Part shown: positions 1 to 8,340 of the stretch, piece after piece
Position numbering within the stretch: position 1 is the stretch's first letter
Layout: each line of letters begins with the position of its first letter
Assembly: GCA_017743475.1 (NCBI GenBank)
Contig: JAGHYV010000009.1
Location: 1-64,000, forward strand
Direction: 5' to 3'
Source of the DNA: Roseiflexus sp.
Lineage (GTDB): Bacteria > Chloroflexota > Chloroflexia > Chloroflexales > Roseiflexaceae
DNA: 64,000 nucleotides
Position numbers and translations under genes: made by a program
The notes under the pieces: generated by a model
Databases searched by the model: none
What the model was told of the DNA's origin: nothing
The model's input: the letters and a program-made list of their open reading frames with translations, nothing else

Positions 1-310
1 TATCCGCGCCGATCCGTGTTCTATTCCAGCTTCCAGGGCAAAGCCCGCCTGCGCGGGCTCATGGAGATTGAGAATTTAATCCGTGTGCGCCTCTTGCCGT
101 GGGGCTAATGAAAATTAAGAATATAAACCGGTATTCGCCCCTTGCCGTGGGGCTGAAGCCCTCGGCTATCCAGGGCGAAGCCCGCCTGCGCGGGCTATTC
201 CGGACAAAACTGCATCCGTGCTGATCCGTCGTATCCGCGCCGATCCGTGTTCTATTCCAGCTTCCAGGGCAAAGCCCGCCTGCGCGTCACGCAAACTCCA
301 ACGGTGACCC
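1..310. repeat. Repeat-rich window edge with direct repeat and GC palindromes
   Basis: No gene is visible here. Bases 1-55 recur almost unchanged at 232-286, so a direct repeat of about 55 bp brackets this stretch. Inside it sits the palindrome AGCCCGC-CTGC-GCGGGCT (42-59 and 179-196; a truncated copy starts at 272). A near-identical palindrome occurs far away at 56798-56815, so this is a dispersed family. A shorter direct repeat containing CTTGCCGTGGGGCT is seen near 92 and 140. The array may continue past the left edge. Confidence 0.7.
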
Positions 311-357
311 TATCAGCTATCGGCTATTGGCTATCAACTATTGGCTGTCGACTATCG
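311..357. repeat. Degenerate 7-bp tandem repeat (GCTATCG type)
   Basis: From 316 the sequence divides into heptads GCTATCG, GCTATTG, GCTATCA, ACTATTG, GCTGTCG, ACTATCG. The period is exactly seven and the sequence differs from the other heptad families in this window. Read on the minus strand, most units carry TAG. The array lies just upstream of the Rpn-family gene, whose reading frame happens to stay open through it; this is one reason to prefer the start at 447. Confidence 0.65.
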
Positions 358-446
358 GCGACGATAAAACCTCTCATGATACCTTGACAACCTGGAACAG
401 GTGTGCTGCTATTGACACGCTACCGGATACCCGTTGGAGCGCACCT

Positions 447-1271
447 ATGCCCACCGCCATCGACCATGATGCGCTGCTCAAACTGGTGCTCACCGCCTTC
501 TTCCGCGAGTTCATCGACCTGGTCGCGCCCGACCTGACCGCCGCCCTCGATCCCGTACCGCCGGTCTTCCTCGACAAAGAAAGTTTCGCCGACCTCTTCG
601 ACCCCGACCGGCGCGAAGCCGACCTGGTAGCGCAGGTGCGCCTGCGTCAGCACCCCGCCACGCTGCTGATCTACCTCGAGCATCAGGCGCAGGCCGATGC
701 TGCGCTGGATCGGCGGATGTTTCGCTACTTTGCGCGGCTCTACGACCGCTACGATCAGCCGATCTACCCGATAGCGCTCTGTTCCTATCCGCGCCCGCGG
801 CGTCCCGTCGCCGACCGGCACGAGGTGCGCGCGGCGCAGCGCACGGTGCTGACGTTCCAGTACCAGGTGGTACAATTAAACCGGATGGACTGGCGGGCGT
901 ATCTGACGACGAGCAATCCGGCGGCGATTGCGCTGATGGCGCAGGTGCGGATGGCGCCGGAGGATCGGTGGAGGGTGAAGGCGGCGTGTCTGCGGCTGCT
1001 AGCGGGTGTGCCGCTGAGCGGGGCGCAACAGCGGCTGATCGGGCAGTTTGTGGACATCTATCTGCCGTTGAACGCGCGCGAGGAGCAGGCGCTGGCGGCG
1101 GAAGTGGCGCGCCTGCCGCGTACGGCAAAGGAGGTTGTGATGGAGTTGATCACCAGCTGGGAGCGCAAAGGACGGGCGGAGGGATCGCGCGAGGGGCAGC
1201 GTCTGGTGGTGGAATGGATGCTGACGCGCAGGTTCAGGGCGCTGCCGCTGCTTAGGGGGGTAGGTTTTTGA
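447..1271 (+). CDS. Rpn/YhgA-type nuclease (PD-(D/E)XK 'transposase' family), probably shortened
   Basis: The 274-residue product resembles Rpn/YhgA proteins, which are PD-(D/E)XK DNA nucleases linked to recombination. Supporting segments are the N-terminal DHDALLKLVLTAFFREFIDL, then READLVAQVRL and LLIYLEHQAQ, which supply the Asp and Glu-x-Gln pattern of the nuclease core. The ATG at 447 has GGAG 9-12 bases upstream; the longer open frame from 327 runs through heptad repeats and is unlikely to be coding. The C-terminus enters what looks like the start of a DUF4351-like tail (VVEWMLTRRFRALP) and then stops within seven residues, shortly before a dispersed palindrome (1311-1371). The gene may therefore be truncated. 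Family assignment is fairly secure; activity is not. Confidence 0.75.
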   Translation: MPTAIDHDALLKLVLTAFFREFIDLVAPDLTAALDPVPPVFLDKESFADLFDPDRREADLVAQVRLRQHPATLLIYLEHQAQADAALDRRMFRYFARLYDRYDQPIYPIALCSYPRPRRPVADRHEVRAAQRTVLTFQYQVVQLNRMDWRAYLTTSNPAAIALMAQVRMAPEDRWRVKAACLRLLAGVPLSGAQQRLIGQFVDIYLPLNAREEQALAAEVARLPRTAKEVVMELITSWERKGRAEGSREGQRLVVEWMLTRRFRALPLLRGVGF

Positions 1272-1310
1272 GAAGTCCTTTTGTTCCCTCTCTCGTTTCG
1301 GGCTTCAGGA

Positions 1311-1371
1311 CGCCCAAACTCCCCCTTCTCCCTTTGTGGGAGAAAAGGATCGGGGGGATGAGGGGCAAACG
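1311..1371 (-). repeat. Dispersed palindromic element, copy A
   Basis: This is a reverse-oriented copy of an element also found at 54760-54821 and 56852-56912. Its core is CCCCCTTCTCCC (1321-1332), a short loop, and an imperfect complementary arm beginning at 1338, next to a CCCCTCATCCCCCC-like flank. It lies in the spacer between the Rpn-family gene and the convergent ornithine-cyclodeaminase-like gene. Confidence 0.8.
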
Positions 1372-1408
1372 TGCACGGGTATGCCAAAAGGAACATTCTC
1401 CCCTGCGG

Positions 1409-2389
1409 TCAGAGATCGATAGTGATGCCGAGATTGAGACGCTCCGCTTCGCGCAGCGCCAGTTGCGCCACAGCAATGTCCTGAACAGCATTGCCGACCG
1501 ATTTGAAGAAGGTGATCTGATCATCGCTCGTGCGCGCGGGAACAATTCCGGCAATGACTGCACCCAACTCGACCGTCTGCGACTCGTCGAGTAACCCCAG
1601 ACCTCTGGCGTGCTGCAGATCGCCTGCCTCTGCCCATGCTGCTGTTTGCTGATCAACGACGACATACGCCCGCCCAATGGTCTCCGGTGGCACTTCGACC
1701 ATCTGCGGCGTGAACGAGCCGATACCGTTAATGTGGACGCCTGGACGCAGGCTGGCATCGTCAAAGACCGGTGTCGGCGAAGATGTTGCGCAGCAGATGA
1801 CGTCCGCCTGTAGGAGCGCTTCGGCAGATGATGCTGCAATGTCGATATGTGGCGCAATTGCATGCTCGCGCAGCATTGCCGCCAGGCGTTCAGCGCGCTC
1901 GCGGCTGCGGTTAACGATAATCACGCGCTTGATCGGGCGCACAGCGCACACCGCTTCGACCTGATGATACGCCTGCGCACCAGCGCCAATGATCGCCAGC
2001 ACCTGCGCATCGTGGCGGGCGAGTACGCGGGTTGCCGCACCCGACGCCGCACCGGTGCGAAGCGCCGTCAGGTACGATCCGTCGAGCACCGCTGCGGGTT
2101 GGCCAGTTGCAGCATCGAGGACCACGACGAGCGCATGAATGACTGGCAGATTGTGGCGCGCAGCATTGTGCGGAAAGACCGACACGACCTTCAACCCCAA
2201 ACCGCTGCTCTCTTCCAGCAGCGCTGGCATCACGAATGTGTGCGACTCGTGACTCTGTTGCTGAAGGTGTGCGCGCAGCGGCACGGTGGCGCGCCCGGTT
2301 GAGAGTTGCACAAAAGCGGAGGAAACTGCATCAATAGCGGCAGGCATCGTCACTGCGCGTCGCACATCGTTAGCAGTCAGGATTCGCAT
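1409..2389 (-). CDS. Ornithine cyclodeaminase / mu-crystallin family protein
   Basis: The 326-residue protein has the family length and hallmarks: Lys67 in GLKVVS, the stretch VLDGSYLTALRTGAASGAAT (residues 101-120), and the dinucleotide-binding motif IIGAGAQA at about 133-140. Members are NAD(P)-dependent enzymes that act on amino acids or imines: ornithine cyclodeaminase, alanine dehydrogenase, ketimine reductase. The substrate cannot be read from sequence. The ATG lies inside the last codons of the upstream SDR gene (20-bp overlap), so the two are translationally linked, with an AAAGG-like site before the start. It is the last gene of a three-gene minus-strand unit. Confidence 0.88.
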   Translation of the reverse strand: MRILTANDVRRAVTMPAAIDAVSSAFVQLSTGRATVPLRAHLQQQSHESHTFVMPALLEESSGLGLKVVSVFPHNAARHNLPVIHALVVVLDAATGQPAAVLDGSYLTALRTGAASGAATRVLARHDAQVLAIIGAGAQAYHQVEAVCAVRPIKRVIIVNRSRERAERLAAMLREHAIAPHIDIAASSAEALLQADVICCATSSPTPVFDDASLRPGVHINGIGSFTPQMVEVPPETIGRAYVVVDQQTAAWAEAGDLQHARGLGLLDESQTVELGAVIAGIVPARTSDDQITFFKSVGNAVQDIAVAQLALREAERLNLGITIDL

Positions 2390-3188
2390 ACGTCACACCT
2401 TTCCCTTCAGAGCCTTCCCAGACGAAAAGACGTGCTAGCAACCGGTCAGCCAATCCAGGAAGCAGCAGCGCCATCCAGACCGTCAGGCGGTCGCTCCACG
2501 AAACATACGCGACACGCGGTTCATGTCGAATGGCGCGCACAATGGTGTCTGCTACCCGTTCAGGTGCAACGGCAGGTGGATTGAAGCGTCGGCGGTCGCG
2601 GTGACTGCCAAGGCGATGGTCATTGAATGCCGTGCGGGTTGTTCCCGGTCGCACCAGGGTGACCGAAATGCCGCTACCGCGCAGTTCCACTCGCAACGCC
2701 TCGGTCAACCGGTCGAGCGCCGCTTTGGTTGCGGCGTAGCCGCCAGCATAAGGGAGCGCGCGCAACCCCACCACGGACGAGATGAAGATAATCTGCCCGC
2801 GCCCGGCGTGCTGCATATGTGGAAGAACCGCCTGGGTCAGAGTGAGCGAACCGAACAGATTGACATCCAGCGCTGCGCGCAGATCGGCGGGTTGCAGACA
2901 TGCCACCGGTGATGCCAGACCGACGCCAGCGTTGTTGATCACAACGTCGATACGGTTGTATACTGCCAGGGTTTGATCAACCAGGCGTTGCACGTCGGTC
3001 GGGTCGGCGACATTCACAGGGATGGCGCGCGCGCGCCCTCGCAACCGGTCGGCGAGTTCTGTCAGGCGGGTCGAATCACGAGCGGCGAGCACAACATTCG
3101 CACCAGCATCGGCGAGGGCGCGCGCAGTGGCTGCACCAATCCCACTCGATGCGCCGGTGATAATGATCGTCTTTCCTACAGGGTCCAT
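2370..3188 (-). CDS. Short-chain dehydrogenase/reductase (SDR, classical)
   Basis: The 272-residue protein is a classical SDR with the cofactor motif TGASSGIG (residues 11-18), NNAG (85-88) and the catalytic set Ser137/138, Tyr151 and Lys155 (YAATK). A hydrophobic C-terminal segment (LTVWMALLLPGLADRLLARLF) may bind membranes or lipids. The substrate is unknown. It starts 5 bp after the stop of the small membrane-protein gene and overlaps the start of the cyclodeaminase-like gene, so the three form one operon. NAD(P)H preference is not clear. Confidence 0.9.
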   Translation of the reverse strand: MDPVGKTIIITGASSGIGAATARALADAGANVVLAARDSTRLTELADRLRGRARAIPVNVADPTDVQRLVDQTLAVYNRIDVVINNAGVGLASPVACLQPADLRAALDVNLFGSLTLTQAVLPHMQHAGRGQIIFISSVVGLRALPYAGGYAATKAALDRLTEALRVELRGSGISVTLVRPGTTRTAFNDHRLGSHRDRRRFNPPAVAPERVADTIVRAIRHEPRVAYVSWSDRLTVWMALLLPGLADRLLARLFVWEGSEGKGVTYANPDC

Positions 3189-3193
3189 TGCAA

Positions 3194-3625
3194 TTACTGC
3201 GTAGTTTCCGTCGGCACGCTCTCTTCGGGGGCATTCAGCGCTGCGGCAAGCCGATCTTCCACCACAATCGCTATAACTGGCAGGATTGGCACAATTGCAA
3301 GGTTGTAGCGCTCGGCGATAGCGCCTTTTAGTCGTAATCCGCTCCGCCCCAGCCAGATCAACCCTGGGAGCAGCGCTGGAACGACGCCGAGGGTCAGGGC
3401 GCGCGGCAACCAGTGTGTGCGCGGCAGACGCCCGATCAACGCCTGTCCTGCGGTAACAACTGCTAGCGTATTGAACAGAAGCCGTGTATGCTCGCCGACA
3501 CTTTCGTCGCGCAGGCTGAGATAGGGAATCTTAGGCCACCATTGCCGCGAATTGCCGTGGAGAATGATCATTACCAGCACATTGGCAACGATGAACGCTA
3601 GCCGGTTCAGCACAGCTCCTATCAT
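3194..3625 (-). CDS. Small membrane protein of unknown function
   Basis: A 143-residue protein with several hydrophobic segments: about residues 5-21 (VLNRLAFIVANVLVMIIL), 50-65, 76-93 and 105-122. I do not recognise a family. It is the first gene of the operon with the SDR and cyclodeaminase-like genes and lies directly downstream of a TTGACA promoter. A membrane location is inferred from hydrophobicity only. The C-terminus is hydrophilic and acidic. Confidence 0.65.
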   Translation of the reverse strand: MIGAVLNRLAFIVANVLVMIILHGNSRQWWPKIPYLSLRDESVGEHTRLLFNTLAVVTAGQALIGRLPRTHWLPRALTLGVVPALLPGLIWLGRSGLRLKGAIAERYNLAIVPILPVIAIVVEDRLAAALNAPEESVPTETTQ

Positions 3626-3664
3626 GTTTGTTCCTGTGTTCTTGTAGTGAAATGTGGTTAGTAT

Positions 3665-3693
3665 ACAGTAGAACGAAATGCGCTATGTGTCAA
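3665..3693 (-). promoter_or_regulatory. Sigma70-type promoter for the 3625-1409 operon
   Basis: On the minus strand a perfect -35 TTGACA (3688-3693) is followed after 17 bp by TACTGT (3665-3670). An alternative -10, TATACT, overlaps a few bases downstream. It sits 40 bp upstream of the small membrane-protein gene and back-to-back with the divergent promoter at 3750. Confidence 0.6.
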
Positions 3694-3749
3694 CCATTGC
3701 ATCATCGTATTTCTCATTGGGCAATCTCTTCAAAGCTGTTCGACACATG

Positions 3750-3758
3750 TGCTATAGT
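3750..3758 (+). promoter_or_regulatory. Extended -10 promoter (TGCTATAGT) for the spermidine-synthase-like gene
   Basis: TG at 3750-3751 and TATAGT at 3753-3758 form an extended -10. A weak TTCAAA lies about 18 bp upstream (3729-3734). A transcript from here would begin near 3765, downstream of the ATG at 3678, which supports the internal TTG start at 3813. Confidence 0.5.
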
Positions 3759-3812
3759 TACCCCGGTGCACAAAAGGCCATTGCTCTCCAGTTTCAAATG
3801 AGGAGGTCTAGT

Positions 3813-6206
3813 TTGGAGTCAGATCGCAAGATCGCGCGCATCGATCTGCGGATATTTCCTCGCACCGAACAAGTGGTATCGATTGTCGCGCTCATCATCT
3901 TCTTCGCGTCCGGCTTTTCAGCGCTGCTCTACCAGGTGATCTGGCAGCGAATGCTCGGTTTCTTTTCCGGTGCCGATGTGTATTCGGTCACGATCATCGT
4001 CGCAGCATACATGGCCGGCATGGGAGTTGGCAGTCTCACCGGGGGGTATCTGGCAGATCGCCTCTCGCGCTGGGGGAACCTGGCATTGTTCGCTAGCGTC
4101 GAGCTGGGCATCGCCCTGTTTGCGCTTGGGAGCAAGGGATTATACTACGACTGGCTCTACCAGCGGCTTGCGTTTCTGGCTTCGTCACCGCCACTGATGG
4201 CAGCCGTGCTGTTCTTCAGTCTATTAATTCCCACCTTCTGCATGGGTGTTTCGCTGCCAGCGCTCGCGCGTGCACTCACCCGTTCGATTGAAATGGCAGC
4301 AGGCACAATAGGTGCGCTCTACGGCGTCAACACGCTCGGTGCAGCAGTCGGTGCTGGTGTAACGACCTGGATTCTTCTGCGGCAGTACAGTTTTGAGACC
4401 ATCCTGCTCATCGGTGCGGGGATCAACGCACTGGTCGCATTCACCGCATTCCCACTGGCGCGGTTCCTGATGCGACCAGGAGGTGTGCAGCCATCCGGAG
4501 TCGCCTCGCGCACGGCGCATGACGGATCAGCGGGTGCCGATCAGACGCCCGGCAGACAGTTGCCCGTACCAGTCTGGATCGCACTCTACGGTCTTTCCGG
4601 GTTCATTGCGCTATCGCTGGAGATTCTTTGGTTTCGCATCCTGGGGGTCATGCTCAAGTCCACAGCGTTCACGTTTGGTACGCTGTTAACCATTTTTCTG
4701 AGCGGTCTGGCGCTTGGCACATTCCTGGGCATCAGACTGGCGCCGCGCGATCGTCATCCAATGCGATCCTTTTTGCTGTTGCAAACCGGCGTAATCGTGT
4801 TTGCACTGGTTACCACGACTGCGTTTGTTGCGCAGGTTGGTCACACGGCGTGGCTGGCGCCGTTCTGGGGGTATTTTGGTAGTTATGAGCCGCTGAACGT
4901 AGGAAGCGCCACTGCTGCGCTGGCGGGTTTGCTGTTCAATCCGGCTGCGTTGGATGCTGAGGCGCAGAGCCTTGCCCAATTCTTCTTCTTGCTCTATGTG
5001 ATGCTCCCAATTGTTCTCATTGGCTTACCGACAATCTGCATGGGGATGAGCTTCCCGCTGCTCCAGAAAATCGTGCAGCGCGATCCGGAAACGCTGGGGA
5101 GACGCGTCGGCTGGTTACAGACCTCAAACATCATCGGCAGCATGCTTGGCACCCTGCTGACCGGTCTGGTTGCACTTTCGTGGCTGGGAACGCCAGGCAG
5201 CCTGCGCGTCATTGGGGTGCTGTCGGGTCTCTTTCTGGCATTGTTTGCATGGGGATGCCTGATGCGGGCATGGGTCCGCCGCGCCGTGTATATCGGCAGT
5301 GTTGCGCTCGCGTCTGGTCTGGCGCTCATCGTGCCGGACGCGCAAACCTTCTGGGCGACATTGCATGGCGCTCTGCCCACAAATGTCATCGTTGCCGAAG
5401 ACAATACCGGGCTGGCGCTGATCAAGAGCAGTAGAAGCGACTTTTCTCGTCGGGCGCTGGTGATGTCCAATGGGTTGGGGCAAAGCTCCATTCCCTATGG
5501 CTGGACGCACAGTGTGCTTGGCTTTCTGCCGGTACTGATCCATCCCAACCCGCAAACCATCGCTATTATTGGGCTTGGCTCAGGCGACACATTGTTTCAT
5601 TCAGGGGGACGTGCAGTAACGAAGGAAATCATCTGCATCGAAATCGTTGGTTCGCAGATGGACATGTTACGAGGAATGGCGCAGCGGCGCGAATATCCTG
5701 CGCTGCTCTCGATCCTGAACGACCCGCGTATTACTTACGTTATCACTGATGGACGTTCGTACATCATGCAAAGCGGACGCAAATATGACATTATCGAAGC
5801 TGATGCGCTGCGTCCAAACAGTGCCTACGCTGGCAATCTCTACTCAGAAGAGTACTTCCGCCTGCTCCTTGACCACCTGAACCCCGGCGGTCTGGCAGTG
5901 ACCTGGGTTCCGACCGAGCGCGTGCGCACGACATTTATCCAGGTCTTTCCGCATTACGTCGATTTCGGCGACATTTTGATCGGCAGCAACGCCCCAATTG
6001 AATTAGACCTTCAGGCGATCTACCACCGACTTGAAGATCCCTTCACCCGTGAGTACTACCAACAGTCTGGAGTGAACATCGTACAGTGGCTCGACGAGTA
6101 CTTCGTCAAGCGTCAGCCAGTGGTTTCCGATCCATCGGCGCCGCGACCGTTCTCGTCCGACACGAACCGTGATCTGTTCCCGAGGGATGAGTTTCTTGTG
6201 CGATAG
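3813..6206 (+). CDS. Membrane-fused spermidine-synthase-like protein
   Basis: The 797-residue protein joins a multi-pass membrane domain (about residues 20-515, with repeated motifs such as GFSALLYQVIWQRMLG and YMAGMGVGSLTGGYLADR) to a C-terminal methyltransferase-fold domain of the polyamine aminopropyltransferase type. That domain has GLGSGDT, the acidic residue in IEIVG, TDGR and DIIEADAL. In soluble spermidine synthases these positions bind decarboxylated SAM and polyamine. Whether this fused form makes polyamines is unproven. TTG at 3813 is chosen because AGGAGG (3801-3806) sits 6 bp before it and the promoter at 3750-3758 lies after the upstream ATG. It is divergent from the SDR operon. 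Confidence 0.8.
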   Translation: MESDRKIARIDLRIFPRTEQVVSIVALIIFFASGFSALLYQVIWQRMLGFFSGADVYSVTIIVAAYMAGMGVGSLTGGYLADRLSRWGNLALFASVELGIALFALGSKGLYYDWLYQRLAFLASSPPLMAAVLFFSLLIPTFCMGVSLPALARALTRSIEMAAGTIGALYGVNTLGAAVGAGVTTWILLRQYSFETILLIGAGINALVAFTAFPLARFLMRPGGVQPSGVASRTAHDGSAGADQTPGRQLPVPVWIALYGLSGFIALSLEILWFRILGVMLKSTAFTFGTLLTIFLSGLALGTFLGIRLAPRDRHPMRSFLLLQTGVIVFALVTTTAFVAQVGHTAWLAPFWGYFGSYEPLNVGSATAALAGLLFNPAALDAEAQSLAQFFFLLYVMLPIVLIGLPTICMGMSFPLLQKIVQRDPETLGRRVGWLQTSNIIGSMLGTLLTGLVALSWLGTPGSLRVIGVLSGLFLALFAWGCLMRAWVRRAVYIGSVALASGLALIVPDAQTFWATLHGALPTNVIVAEDNTGLALIKSSRSDFSRRALVMSNGLGQSSIPYGWTHSVLGFLPVLIHPNPQTIAIIGLGSGDTLFHSGGRAVTKEIICIEIVGSQMDMLRGMAQRREYPALLSILNDPRITYVITDGRSYIMQSGRKYDIIEADALRPNSAYAGNLYSEEYFRLLLDHLNPGGLAVTWVPTERVRTTFIQVFPHYVDFGDILIGSNAPIELDLQAIYHRLEDPFTREYYQQSGVNIVQWLDEYFVKRQPVVSDPSAPRPFSSDTNRDLFPRDEFLVR

Positions 6207-7066
6207 GGGGCGGCAATAGAAGGGTGCATTTCTTTGATCTGCTGGCGCTGCCGGAGATCGATGCGGTGATCGTTGATGCGCCAACCTCGATGCACCGCGA
6301 TGTCATGGTAGCGGCAGCGCGTGCCGGCAAACATATCTTTACCGAAAAGGTGCTCACGCCAACCCTTGCTGAAGCCCATCAGATACCCGCTGCCGTCGAA
6401 CAGGCATAGGTCGTACTGACCGTCTCACTGCCACGACTCATCGAAGGGTATACGCAGGCGATCACCTCGCTGATCACTGATGGCGTCTGCGGTGATCCAA
6501 CGCTGGTGCGCATGCGGATGGCGCGCAACGGCGCACTGCGCACAGAACGAAACCTTGATGTCTGGCTGCCTGCTCATTTCTATGATCCAGACCAGTGTCA
6601 TGGTGGGGCAATGATCGATCTGGGATGCCGTCCAATGTACCTGGCGCGTCATATCCTGGGATTGCCCGAAACGGTCAATTCGCACTACAGGTACGTGACG
6701 GGGCGCGCGGTCGAAGATAATGTGGTTGTGACGCTTGGCTACGCCAGCGGCGCACCGGCGGTCGTCGAAGCCGGCTTTGTAACGCCAGCATTACCATTTA
6801 CAATTGAGGTTCACAGCACGTGCACCAGCCTGATCTATAGCGCACCGCCGCCGGTATTGCGTATGCGCGGTCTCGATGACTGGATCGAGCAAGCGATCCC
6901 CAAGTCATCACCGCTGCCGTTCGTCCAATGGGTCGATCATATCCAGCGTGGCACGCGCAATGTCGCCAATATCGACGCCGCACTCGACCTGACGAAACCG
7001 ATGGAAGCGGCGAACCGCTCGGCGGCGGAACGGCGACAGGTGCGCCTCGACTCACTGCAACCTTGA
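6207..7066 (+). pseudogene. Gfo/Idh/MocA dehydrogenase remnant (no N-terminus, internal TAG)
   Basis: The frame encodes the middle and end of a Gfo/Idh/MocA oxidoreductase: LLALPEIDAVIVDAPTSMHR and GKHIFTEK (the EKP-like motif), then after an in-frame TAG at 6407-6409 the C-terminal domain, including GGAMIDLGCRPMYLARHILG. The N-terminal NAD-binding GxGxxG region is missing, because the frame begins right behind the preceding gene. Deletion of the 5' end plus a nonsense codon make this a pseudogene. A rescue start at 6506 would give 186 residues without a cofactor domain. Confidence 0.8.
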
Positions 7067-7100
7067 TACTACCATATCGTTCCAGGAGCAACTGTTCATT

Positions 7101-8166
7101 ATGACCATCTCAACGATCATCAACGTCGGAATCGTCGGCGACGGCAACATTGCCCGCGGGCGTCACCTTCCCTGCTTCAAGAAGCATCCCAACGTTCGAC
7201 TCGCCGCCATCTCCGATGTGGTCGTCGATCTGGCAGAATCGGCGGCGAAGGAGTATGAAATTCCCGCAGTGTATACCGACTACCGCGACATGTTCGGTCA
7301 CGAAAAACTTGATGCGGTCGTCATCTGTACGCCGAACAAGTTCCACGCACCGGCATCGATCGCTGCTCTGGACGCCGGATTGCACGTCCTGTGCGAGAAG
7401 CCGATGGCGCTCGATCCGGTCGAAGCGCGCGCGATGGTCGCTGCTGCCGAACGCAACGGCAAGATCCTGAGCATCGCATTCCACTACCGTCATATGGCAC
7501 AGGTGCGCGCCGCCCGTCGCGTCGTCGACGCTGGCGAACTGGGTCATGTGTACATGGCGCGGGTCTATGCCATCCGTCGGCGTAGCGTTCCCTCGTGGGG
7601 CACATTCGTGCAGAAACATATCAGGGCGGTGGCGCCATGATCGATTTCGGCATCCACCTGCTCGACACTGCACTCTGGTTGACGGGGAACCCACAGCCAA
7701 TTGAAGTCTGCGCCAGCATATTGCAGCACCTCGGCGAAGCGCCGAATGTCAACCCCTGGGGACAGTAGAACTACCGCGAGTTTACCGTCGAGGATCAGGC
7801 GGCAGCATTCATCCGGTTCGCCAATGGCGCCAGTATGCTGCTCGAGTGTTCCTAGGTGCTGAACATCCCCGAAAACTACGAGAACGTCTCGCTTTCGGGA
7901 ACCGCCGCCAGTCTGGAGGTCTTTCCGCTGCGGGTCAACAAAGCGCACCTCGATATGCTGGTCAGCTGGAAGCCGGACTGGATGCCGGTGAGCGTGACAA
8001 TCCCGGTGATGTACAGACCGCTGATTTCATTGGAGCGATCCTCGAAGGTCGGCAGCCGGTCTCACAGGCATATCAGGCGCTCCAGGTCACCGAGATTGTG
8101 GATGTGATCCATCGCAGTGCTGCGGCAGGCGCTGCCGTGCGCCTGAATGGTGCAGCGAAGGGGTGA
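7101..8166 (+). pseudogene. Second Gfo/Idh/MocA dehydrogenase, broken by two frameshifts and two TAG codons
   Basis: The start is intact: AGGAG at 7084-7088, ATG at 7101, and an N-terminal NAD-binding domain with GIVGDGNIARGRHLP and CEKPMALDP. Near 7620-7622 a one-base loss shifts the frame (QKHI then QGGGAMIDFGIHLLDTALWL in the new frame). TAG codons follow at 7766-7768 (after WGQ, before NYREF) and 7853-7855 (after LECS, before VLNIP). Near 7980-8010 a second shift leads to DNPGDVQTADFIGAILEGRQ and the natural-looking end at 8166. It is a tandem paralogue of the remnant just upstream. The first 180 residues could still be made, but without the substrate domain. Confidence 0.85.
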
Positions 8167-8340
8167 TCGTCTAGCGAATGACTGTCTGCTTTTGCGTCCT
8201 TTCAGACCCCATCCTTTCAAGACCCGTTTTCGTATGAGAATGGGAATACAGTGCGCCACGGTCGCTGCACTGTCTGGATGGAACTGGACATAATCATGTC
8301 ATGTCACAAACGCAATCAATGCAAGGAGAACCAGCAACCC

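Noticed and set aside
7101-8166. TAG recoding (pyrrolysine or suppressed amber) in the dehydrogenase gene
   Set aside because: Two independent frameshifts in the same gene make decay the simpler explanation; certain genes here such as rpoB and lepA are read through without internal TAG.
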